Origin: Bdellovibrionales bacterium
GTDB lineage: Bacteria > Bdellovibrionota > Bdellovibrionia > Bdellovibrionales > UBA1609
Assembly: GCA_020434645.1 (NCBI GenBank)
Contig: JAGRAK010000089.1
Location: 1-7,825 of the forward strand
DNA: 7,825 bases
Direction: 5' to 3'
In this document: piece after piece, positions 1 through 5,648 of the stretch
Layout: every line of letters starts with the position of its first letter
Position numbering within the stretch: the stretch's first letter is position 1
Notes under the pieces: model-generated
Told to the model about the DNA's origin: nothing
Databases searched by the model: none
Seen by the model: the letters and a program-made list of their open reading frames with translations, nothing else
Program-made: the position numbers and the translations under genes

Positions 1-118
1 CGCCAGGATTTTTATCAGGATGAAACTGCATAGCCAGCTTGCGATAAGCTTTTTTAATTTCATCTGGCGTGGAGTTTCTGTTTACGCCAAGTACTGAGTA
101 AAAATCTCGCTTAGACAT
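1..118 (-). CDS. dnaJ: DnaJ co-chaperone, N-terminal fragment (runs off left edge)
   Basis: Only the first 39 codons are in the window. They encode the start of a J domain: a short lead (MSKRDFYSVLGV), then helix II with the KKAYRKLAMQFHPDKNP stretch. The invariant HPD tripeptide that stimulates DnaK ATP hydrolysis is at residues 33-35. DnaJ delivers unfolded clients to DnaK in the cytoplasm. The ATG at 118 lies 8 nt after the grpE stop. A Shine-Dalgarno-like TGAGGT (129-124) contains that stop codon, so the two genes are very probably co-transcribed and translationally coupled. The Gly/Phe region, zinc fingers and C-terminal domains would lie off the left edge, so a shorter J-domain protein such as CbpA cannot be excluded. 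Adjacency to grpE favours DnaJ itself. Confidence 0.9.
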   Translation of the reverse strand, partial: MSKRDFYSVLGVNRNSTPDEIKKAYRKLAMQFHPDKNPG

Positions 119-126
119 TCTTTACC

Positions 127-690
127 TCAAGAATTTTTAGGTTCTTTTGCTACAACAACTTGTGCTGGGCGAATTATTCGGTCATGAAGTTTATAAGCGG
201 TTTTAAACACACGCGTGATGTGCCCGGGCGGCACGGCATCAGATTCTTCGCTACTAATGGCTTCGTGTACATTTGGGTCAAAAGGGGTTCCACTTTCACA
301 CTCGATTTGATGGACGCCGAATTTTTCAATTGATTTTTTTAATTCATTTCTCGTGAGCTCTACGCCTTCTTTGTATACGTTGATTGTTTCTGGAGTTAGC
401 TCCGTCTGAAGTGCGCGTTCAAAATTATCTAAAACTTCGAGTAATTCGAGAAAAATTCGCTCTGAGCCATATTTCATTAATTCAGCGCGCTCTTTAATTG
501 TAGATTTGCGAAAATTATCGAAATCGGCACGCAAGTAGAGATAGTCATTTTTGGCTTTCGCGAGCTCGGCCTTCAGAGCGGATCCTTCGTCGTTATTTTC
601 AACACCAGAGGCCTCTTCGTCTCCAGATACGATAGAATCAATTTCAATATCATCAGTATTGCCATTATTTGCATTTTTTTCATCGGACAA
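127..690 (-). CDS. grpE: GrpE, nucleotide exchange factor of DnaK
   Basis: The protein has 187 residues, a normal length for GrpE, which releases ADP from DnaK and can act as a thermosensor. Residues 1-37 are acidic and probably disordered. Residues 38-120 form the long dimerisation helix, with the typical YLRADFDNFRK segment at 51-62 and LLEVLDNFERAL at 83-94. Residues 124-183 form the C-terminal beta domain, with the family signature running from FDPNVHEAI through GHITRVFKTAYKLHDRIIRPAQVVV. The start is TTG at 690: it lies 6 nt after a strong GGAGGT, no in-frame ATG occurs before residue 72, and a later start would remove the coiled coil. The gene sits 56 bp downstream of hemW, with a possible heat-shock promoter across that junction, and leads directly into dnaJ. 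Neither hrcA nor dnaK is in its frequent neighbouring position. Confidence 0.96.
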   Translation of the reverse strand: MSDEKNANNGNTDDIEIDSIVSGDEEASGVENNDEGSALKAELAKAKNDYLYLRADFDNFRKSTIKERAELMKYGSERIFLELLEVLDNFERALQTELTPETINVYKEGVELTRNELKKSIEKFGVHQIECESGTPFDPNVHEAISSEESDAVPPGHITRVFKTAYKLHDRIIRPAQVVVAKEPKNS

Positions 691-696
691 AGCTAG

Positions 697-702
697 ACCT
701 CC
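697..702 (-). promoter_or_regulatory. grpE ribosome binding site
   Basis: GGAGGT on the minus strand lies 6 nt upstream of the TTG at 690. This near-perfect Shine-Dalgarno decides the non-ATG start. The nearby ATG at 683 is out of frame. Confidence 0.8.
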
Positions 703-723
703 AGTATGTGATTCATAGTATCA

Positions 724-750
724 ACATGGGGCTGAAACTGCGAGAGTCAA
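724..750 (-). promoter_or_regulatory. Candidate RpoH (sigma-32)-type heat-shock promoter for grpE-dnaJ
   Basis: On the minus strand, CCCCATGT (731-724) matches the sigma-32 -10 consensus CCCCATNT at every defined position. The core TTGA of a -35 box (750-747, in TTGACT) lies upstream with 13 nt between the boxes, or 14 if counted from a six-base CTTGAA-type box, which is within the usual range. The -35 flanks depart from CTTGAAA. The TTGA overlaps the hemW stop codon, so this promoter would start grpE-dnaJ transcripts separately from hemW, with a leader of roughly 27 nt. No CIRCE inverted repeat (the HrcA operator) is present in the gap. The motif match is seen in the sequence; use by an RpoH factor is inferred. 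Confidence 0.5.
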
Positions 751-1931
751 TGCGTCGAAAAGGCTATTTCTTCAGGTAAAAAAGTGAACTCAAAAAACAC
801 CTGATTGGCTATGGGAAGGGCTGACGGAGAAAGGCAAAATCCAGAGGCAGTATTGAGCAGCAGACCTTTTTGAATAAGTTTCTCTGCTTTTGCCATTAAA
901 AGCATTCTGGCCTCTGACCCAAACTTTTTCTCAAACAAATCAATAGTGAGGCCGCGCATCATACGCAACTGCGTATGGCAGTAGTCAGTTAAGGCCTCAT
1001 TCATTTTAAGATGTTCGATTTGCCGGGCTGGCAGAAAGGCAAAAGGGTCTGTGAGTGTAGCGTCGGCAGAGACTTGCTTGATGTACTCTTTGTAAGAGGT
1101 TGGGTTCCAATAGCGGGTACCCCAACGGCCAACTGAGGGTGTATACGAATGGGCGCTTACGCCAAGGCCCCAATAAGGAGCATCAGACCAATAAAGTTGA
1201 TTATGTTTTGACTCATGACCAGGCCGAGCAAAGTTTGAAAGTTCATATCTGAAAATTTGAGCGGCAGTGAGGTGCTTCTCAATAATCTCAAACATCTCAG
1301 CTTGCTCTTCGTCAGGCGCTCGCCGCGCATTCATCTTATGATGCATGGGCACAGTTAAGTTATACAGACTGACATGTTGTGGAGAAAAAGTGAGCATTTC
1401 ATTTAAATCAATGAGTAGTTCTGCTTGAGTTTGATTTGGTAAGCCGAAAAGCAAATCAAAAGAGTAATTGAGCATATTTTTTTCTAAAAAACGCAACGTC
1501 TCTCGTGATGTGTTCGCGCTGTGTTCTCGGCCACAGGTTTTAAGATATGCGTCGTTGAAGGTCTGAACTCCAACACTGAAGCGATTAACTCCAGATTCTA
1601 GATAAAGGTCAAGTTTAGCCGGAGTAACTGTTCCTGGATTTATTTCAATAGTAATTTCGCTGTCAGGGGCGACATTAAAGCCAACAGCAGAAATTTCATT
1701 TCTAATAGCCAGTATATCTTCTGCAGGGAGTAAACTCGGCGTACCTCCGCCAAAATAAATCGAAGTCACGTTTTTATTATTTATGGCCTTTGCACGAGAT
1801 CGTAACTCCGACATAATGAGCTGAGAGTACTGTTTCATTGAAACGACGTGATTTAAATCGAATGTTGTAAAATCACAATAGTGACATTTTTGAATGCAGT
1901 AAGGGATATGAATATAAAGACCGAAACCCAT
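747..1931 (-). CDS. hemW: HemW, radical-SAM haem chaperone-like protein
   Basis: The protein has 394 residues, the usual size for HemW (formerly called oxygen-independent coproporphyrinogen III oxidase-like). The radical-SAM cluster motif C-X3-C-X2-C is at C12, C16 and C19. It is followed by D-F, not by the C-X-C arrangement of true HemN, which supports HemW. GGGTPS at 61-66 and EINPGT at 96-101 belong to the SAM-binding barrel. GVNRFSVGVQTF is at 114-125 and FDLLFGLPNQT at 158-168. HNQLYW at 243-248 fits the HNXXYW motif linked to haem binding in HemW. Residues from about 300 form the HemN C-terminal domain. The ATG at 1931 is fixed by an in-frame TAA at 1943-1941. No Shine-Dalgarno precedes it, and only 16 bp separate it from the divergent peptidase gene. 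A weak promoter candidate (TTGATA 1965-1960, TTAAAT 1944-1939, 15-nt spacer) would give an almost leaderless mRNA. HemW is thought to deliver haem to respiratory proteins rather than oxidise coproporphyrinogen. Confidence 0.93.
   Translation of the reverse strand: MGFGLYIHIPYCIQKCHYCDFTTFDLNHVVSMKQYSQLIMSELRSRAKAINNKNVTSIYFGGGTPSLLPAEDILAIRNEISAVGFNVAPDSEITIEINPGTVTPAKLDLYLESGVNRFSVGVQTFNDAYLKTCGREHSANTSRETLRFLEKNMLNYSFDLLFGLPNQTQAELLIDLNEMLTFSPQHVSLYNLTVPMHHKMNARRAPDEEQAEMFEIIEKHLTAAQIFRYELSNFARPGHESKHNQLYWSDAPYWGLGVSAHSYTPSVGRWGTRYWNPTSYKEYIKQVSADATLTDPFAFLPARQIEHLKMNEALTDYCHTQLRMMRGLTIDLFEKKFGSEARMLLMAKAEKLIQKGLLLNTASGFCLSPSALPIANQVFFEFTFLPEEIAFSTH
1890..1918 (+). promoter_or_regulatory. 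Candidate housekeeping promoter for the M16 peptidase gene, inside hemW
   Basis: TTGAAT (1890-1895) and TATAAA (1913-1918) are separated by exactly 17 nt. This is a good sigma-70 arrangement, matching 4 of 6 and 5 of 6 consensus bases. Transcription would begin near 1925, giving a leader of about 23 nt that holds the ribosome binding site. The element lies within the first codons of hemW on the opposite strand, because the 16-bp gap between the start codons has no room for a promoter. Confidence 0.5.
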
Positions 1932-1932
1932 T

Positions 1933-1938
1933 AGAGGT
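1933..1938 (+). promoter_or_regulatory. Ribosome binding site of the M16 peptidase gene
   Basis: AGAGGT ends 9 nt before the ATG at 1948. An in-frame TAA at 1942-1944 rules out any upstream start, so this site and start codon belong together. Confidence 0.6.
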
Positions 1939-1947
1939 ATTTAATCT

Positions 1948-4551
1948 ATGACAAGCAAATATCAATTAAAAAACGGATTGAATGTCCTTCTTGTAGAAAG
2001 TCACAAGTCACCAGTCGTCTCAATTCAAATGTGGGTTAAGACAGGCTCGGCAGACGAAACAAAAGGGATTGAGGGCATAAGCCACTTCATTGAGCACCTT
2101 GTGTTTAAGGGAACAGAAAAATATGGAGTGGGCAGTATAGCGAGCGCAATTGAGGGCGCCGGTGGTGTATTGAATGCCTACACGACGTTTGATCAGACGG
2201 TGTTCTATGTGACCCTATCTAAAACATTTGCAGAGACAGGTTTTGATGTCATTAGTGAAATGATGTTGCGGCCAAAATTTGACTCTAAAGAAATTGATAA
2301 TGAACGAGAAGTTGTAATTGAAGAAATTAAGCGCTCAATAGACAATCCGAATCAGCAAGCCAGCCGACTTTTATTTTCAACAGCATACAAAAAACATCCA
2401 TATGGGATTCCCGTTATAGGCTACGAAGAGAACATTAGAAAAGTTTCGCGCAAGCAAATTGTTAAATATTTTGAAAGCCGATATGTCCCTCAGAATATGA
2501 CACTGGTAGTGGTCGGCGACTTTAAAGCAAAAGACATGAAGAAGAAAATTGAAGAATATTTTGGACCAACAAAGAAAAGAAAACTGATGAAGGCAAAACG
2601 TGTAGCCGAGCCGGTTCAGTTAAATCCACGAATAAATATTAAATCTACAGAATTCAATGAAAGCTTCTTATATCTGTCTTGGCCAATGCCAAAAGCCAAT
2701 CACAAAGACATAAATGCGCTCAGCGTGATCGCTATGATTGTCGGACAAGGAGAAAGCTCAAGATTAGTTCATCGAATTAAAAATGAGAAACAATTGGTTA
2801 ATTCGGTCGGCATGAGCTCGTTTTCTCCGAGAGAGCCAGGCCTAATTGCTGTATCAGCCACATTAAATAACGAAAAGCTGGCAGAAGTTACAAGCGAGAT
2901 TCGGCTTGAGATAATGCGGTTTATTAATGACGGCCCCACACAAGAAGAGCTTCAGCGCGCCATCCGTCTACTCGAGAGTGATCAATACTATTCTATGGAA
3001 ACCGTAGATGGGCTAGCGGGGCTATATGGTCATTATGAATTTCTTTTCGGTGACTATAAATATTTTAATAGGTCTATGAAGGCCACGGCTAAGTTAACCG
3101 CCAAAGAGCTAATGCGAGTGGCGAAAAAATATTTAAACCCACAAAAGATGTGTATTTCATATTTGTTGAGCGGGGAATCTTCAACTGCCAAAAATATTCT
3201 AGATGAAACAGTTAAACAATTTCAGAGTAAACATATTTCAGAGCGAAGAGATAAAGTTCTGAGCAAGGATAAAAAAGTTAAGGCAATAAAGTGGAGTGTT
3301 CCAAAAACAGACAAAGTCTCAGCAGCAGAAAAATACGTTTTGCCCTCCGGGGCGACCATGCTAATTAAGACTATTAAGGGGTCGCCTGTTGTGTGCGCGC
3401 GATATGGATTTTTAGGTGGACTAAGAGTTGAAAGTGACCAGCAGCCCGGGGCGAGTGAGCTAGCTAGTCGTGTATGGCCAGCATCAAGTAAAACACAGAG
3501 CGAAGTTCAAATTAATAATCGCATCGAAGGCATGGCCTCGGGGTTTGGTGGCTTTGGCGGTCGAAATAGCATGGGGCTTTCGCTGACCTCTTTGCAGCCC
3601 AACTTTTTAGAATCGCTAGAAATAATGAATGACGTATTGCTCAACTACAAAATTTCACCAGAAATTGTATCGAGAGAAAAACTATTGATGACAGAATATT
3701 TAAAAGCGAGATCAGATAAGCCTGCACAAAAGTGCATACTCGGCATGATGTCGGCCTTATTCGAAGGGCATCCTTACGCAAAAGACCCGTATGGTAATGC
3801 TTCGGATATAGCGAAGTTAAATGAAAAATCCATAGTTGAACAAGTAGATAAGTCTCTGCTTTCGGCGAATATGACAATTTCAGTTGTGGGAGATGTAGAC
3901 AAGAATAAACTTAAAAAAATAATGACTTCGGTTACCGATAAAATGGCCAGAGGCAATCGAGTAGCGGACGCATTTTCATTAAAAGATCTGAGAGAGCGTA
4001 AAAAAAGTTTTATTGAGATGAACAAAGCTCAGACACATGTTGTTTTGGCTTATCGCGGACTAACATTTCGGGATTCTGACAGGTTTGCATTAGAAGTTAT
4101 GCAGTCTATTTTATCTGGACAAGGTGGGCGCTTGTTCATAGAGCTGCGTGACAAAGAGTCTTTGGCATATTCAGTATCGCCGCTTAGAATGGACGGTATA
4201 GATACAGGATACTTCGGTGCGTACATCGCATGTTCACCTGAAAAAACAGAAAAAGCTGTCAAAATGTTAAGAGCAGAGTTTACAAAGCTGGGAGAGCTGT
4301 TGGTATCAAAAGAGGAGCTTGAACGGTCTAAACGATACTTATTGGGCCGACATGATATTGCTCTACAAAAAACAGGTCACGTTGCTGATTTTATGCTTTT
4401 CGATGAAATGTATGGGCTAGAGTTCAATGAATTTGAGAGCTATCACGACAAATTGCTTACGGTTACTCCTGATGATATTCGCAATGTAGCTAGACGTATC
4501 TTCGCACAGCCAGAAGTATTATCTATAGTAGGAAAAAGTGATGCTAATTAA
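1948..4551 (+). CDS. M16 family zinc metallopeptidase, two fused halves, second half degenerate
   Basis: The 867-residue protein is two insulinase/MPP-type units in one chain. In the first half, the inverted zinc motif HXXEH is HFIEH at 46-50. The third zinc ligand is probably E126, which is 76 residues after H50, the spacing seen in mitochondrial processing peptidase beta. The conserved GGVLNAYTTFDQTVFYV strand follows at 72-88. The M16 C-terminal unit starts near 165, with GESSRLVHRIKNE at 268-280. The second half starts near 462 (KYVLPSGATMLI). There the zinc motif aligns with ELASR (504-508), so no metal site remains, yet it keeps GGRLFIELRDKESLAYSV at 726-743, the Arg/Tyr signature of the substrate-binding domain. 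The protein begins directly in the catalytic fold, with no signal peptide or membrane segment, so it is probably cytoplasmic. Substrates cannot be predicted. The gene is divergent from hemW, and its own promoter candidate lies within hemW. Confidence 0.92.
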   Translation: MTSKYQLKNGLNVLLVESHKSPVVSIQMWVKTGSADETKGIEGISHFIEHLVFKGTEKYGVGSIASAIEGAGGVLNAYTTFDQTVFYVTLSKTFAETGFDVISEMMLRPKFDSKEIDNEREVVIEEIKRSIDNPNQQASRLLFSTAYKKHPYGIPVIGYEENIRKVSRKQIVKYFESRYVPQNMTLVVVGDFKAKDMKKKIEEYFGPTKKRKLMKAKRVAEPVQLNPRINIKSTEFNESFLYLSWPMPKANHKDINALSVIAMIVGQGESSRLVHRIKNEKQLVNSVGMSSFSPREPGLIAVSATLNNEKLAEVTSEIRLEIMRFINDGPTQEELQRAIRLLESDQYYSMETVDGLAGLYGHYEFLFGDYKYFNRSMKATAKLTAKELMRVAKKYLNPQKMCISYLLSGESSTAKNILDETVKQFQSKHISERRDKVLSKDKKVKAIKWSVPKTDKVSAAEKYVLPSGATMLIKTIKGSPVVCARYGFLGGLRVESDQQPGASELASRVWPASSKTQSEVQINNRIEGMASGFGGFGGRNSMGLSLTSLQPNFLESLEIMNDVLLNYKISPEIVSREKLLMTEYLKARSDKPAQKCILGMMSALFEGHPYAKDPYGNASDIAKLNEKSIVEQVDKSLLSANMTISVVGDVDKNKLKKIMTSVTDKMARGNRVADAFSLKDLRERKKSFIEMNKAQTHVVLAYRGLTFRDSDRFALEVMQSILSGQGGRLFIELRDKESLAYSVSPLRMDGIDTGYFGAYIACSPEKTEKAVKMLRAEFTKLGELLVSKEELERSKRYLLGRHDIALQKTGHVADFMLFDEMYGLEFNEFESYHDKLLTVTPDDIRNVARRIFAQPEVLSIVGKSDAN

Positions 4552-4694
4552 AACATGTCTTAATTTGATACGGTTCCGGTCATAAGTCGGGATAAGTAGT
4601 ATAAAATACGCAGAACTTAGAAAAAAATAGTAAAATTATAGTGTGTATTAGCCGTAAGACTGGTTATGGGAATCCTGTCAAGGAGGGTGCGCCC
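4552..4694 (+). promoter_or_regulatory. Intergenic leader before the 198-aa protein/tatB/tatC operon
   Basis: This 143-bp non-coding stretch is AT-rich in its first two thirds. It has two -10-like boxes, TATAAA at 4600-4605 and TATAGT at 4637-4642, but neither has a convincing -35 box at 16-18 nt. A TTGATA at 4565-4570 is too far upstream of both. Further on, a possible RNA hairpin (4658-4663 with 4674-4679, one U-U mismatch, 10-nt loop) comes just before the strong AAGGAGGG at 4680-4687. A tiny GGG-UGCG-CCC hairpin (4685-4694) overlaps the end of that ribosome binding site. I see no rho-independent terminator after the peptidase gene, so read-through is possible. No riboswitch family is recognisable. 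Confidence 0.35.
4680..4687 (+). promoter_or_regulatory. Strong ribosome binding site that sets the GTG start at 4695
   Basis: AAGGAGGG lies 7 nt before GTG at 4695-4697. The frame is open further upstream to a GTG at 4641, but that codon has no Shine-Dalgarno and lies in the AT-rich promoter-like stretch. The shorter reading is therefore preferred. Confidence 0.8.
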
Positions 4695-5291
4695 GTGAGT
4701 CAAGCTACGAAATCAAAAACTGTAAATATCATAGAGACGTCTGAAAACTATTTTACAGAAGTCGTGATGTCGGCCATAGAAAAACGAAAATTTACGACAT
4801 CGCCCTATGTAAGCCAATATTTAGTGGGACTACTTGAGTCCAACATGGTCTCAGCCAATGTGAGCTTTAATTCAACTTTAGCAGAAGCATTACTGACGGC
4901 GTATCAGGCGCAGAGACCAGTTAAAATTGAATTACTAAAAAAGCTAGGGGACATGAGTTTATATGTCAGTGGTTTTTTTGGAGATTCGTTGCGGCGTAAA
5001 ATTATAGATATTGATTATTATGCAGATATTGGTGGGGCTGCCTATGGTAATTTAGCCAGTGAATTGGCAAACGAAGTACAGGGACAAGTCTATAAAGAAT
5101 TTTCTATAAGATTTCTGGATTATGTAGACCTTCTGACGTACATTAGTCAGGACTCTTTAATCCAGTCGAATCAAGACCTGCTTAGATTATATGAGCGGTA
5201 TGTGTTGACCGGGTCAGAGTTGGCAAAGCAACAATTAGTAGAAAAAGGATTATTGACAACAGGTGACCTTAAAAAAGTTTCAAATCAATAA
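4695..5291 (+). CDS. Uncharacterised 198-residue protein, first gene of the tat operon
   Basis: I do not recognise a named family. With the GTG start at 4695 the product has 198 residues. It has no signal peptide, no membrane segment and no cysteine, and looks mostly alpha-helical and soluble. The most conserved-looking part is the centre, LGDMSLYVSGFFGDSLRRK at 84-102, followed by a DYY pair near 107-109 and GGAAYGNLA at 113-121. These dense aromatic, glycine and charged positions suggest a folded domain under constraint. The C-terminal third (RFLDYVDLLTYIS through LLRLYERYVLTG) is amphipathic helix. The stop is 12 nt before the tatB ATG, so the gene is very probably co-transcribed with tatB and tatC. 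A role in Tat export is only a guess from position. Base composition resembles its neighbours. Confidence 0.8.
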   Translation: MSQATKSKTVNIIETSENYFTEVVMSAIEKRKFTTSPYVSQYLVGLLESNMVSANVSFNSTLAEALLTAYQAQRPVKIELLKKLGDMSLYVSGFFGDSLRRKIIDIDYYADIGGAAYGNLASELANEVQGQVYKEFSIRFLDYVDLLTYISQDSLIQSNQDLLRLYERYVLTGSELAKQQLVEKGLLTTGDLKKVSNQ

Positions 5292-5303
5292 TATTTAAGC
5301 GTT

Positions 5304-5648
5304 ATGTTCAACATAGGGTTCACAGAATTAGTTATTTTAGCGGTTATTGGACTGCTTGTCATAGGGCCAGAACAACTGCCTGAAATGGCCCGAAAATTAG
5401 CAAAGCTATTAAATGAATTGAAGCGCGCAAAAGATGAGATTATGAGCCCAGTCAATGAGCTTAAAAATGAAGCCCATAGAGCTGTAGAAAAAATGAGAAG
5501 AGATGTTGATGAGCAGATGCATACGCAAGTAAGTGAGCTTATGAAGATTAAACAACAGGTTGAAGCTGAGCAGCCCGTTCAGACAAAATCAGATGAGCCA
5601 ACAAAAGCAGAAATAGCAGAAAATGACAAAGACACCAAACCCGAATGA
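5304..5648 (+). CDS. tatB: TatB-type subunit of the twin-arginine translocase
   Basis: The 114-residue protein has the TatA/TatB fold: a short N-terminal membrane helix (about 5-20), a GP hinge (21-22), an amphipathic helix (about 26-48), then a charged helical and disordered tail. MFNIGFTEL resembles the TatB start (MFDIGFSEL in E. coli), with glutamate at position 8 where E. coli TatA has glutamine. The hinge is LVIGPEQLP, TatB-like rather than the F-G of TatA. TatB sits with TatC in the inner membrane and receives folded proteins bearing RR signal peptides. The tail is shorter than that of E. coli TatB (171 residues), so a bifunctional TatA/TatB-like protein is possible. The Shine-Dalgarno is weak (TTTAAG region), consistent with coupling to the gene 12 nt upstream. 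The last 26 nt overlap tatC. Confidence 0.85.
   Translation: MFNIGFTELVILAVIGLLVIGPEQLPEMARKLAKLLNELKRAKDEIMSPVNELKNEAHRAVEKMRRDVDEQMHTQVSELMKIKQQVEAEQPVQTKSDEPTKAEIAENDKDTKPE

Noticed and set aside
691..746. Possible CIRCE operator (HrcA site) upstream of grpE.
   Set aside because: No TTAGCACTC-N9-GAGTGCTAA-like inverted repeat is present in the gap.
747..1931. Annotation as HemN (oxygen-independent coproporphyrinogen III oxidase).
   Set aside because: The cluster motif lacks the HemN C-X-C extension and the protein has the HNXXYW motif, both pointing to HemW.
3538..3567. Glycine-rich stretch (SGFGGFGG) in the second half of the M16 peptidase, reminiscent of the alpha-MPP glycine-rich loop.
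   Set aside because: It aligns with the conserved GGVLNAYT strand of the first half, not with the position of the alpha-MPP loop, so it is probably ordinary fold sequence.
3641..4262. Three minus-strand open frames of 70-83 codons inside the peptidase gene.
   Set aside because: They lie opposite a well-supported gene, show no protein family features and no ribosome site; they are shadows.
4640..4694. Possible riboswitch in the leader of the tat operon.
   Set aside because: The leader is short and matches no riboswitch core I know, including c-di-GMP classes; only short local hairpins can be drawn.
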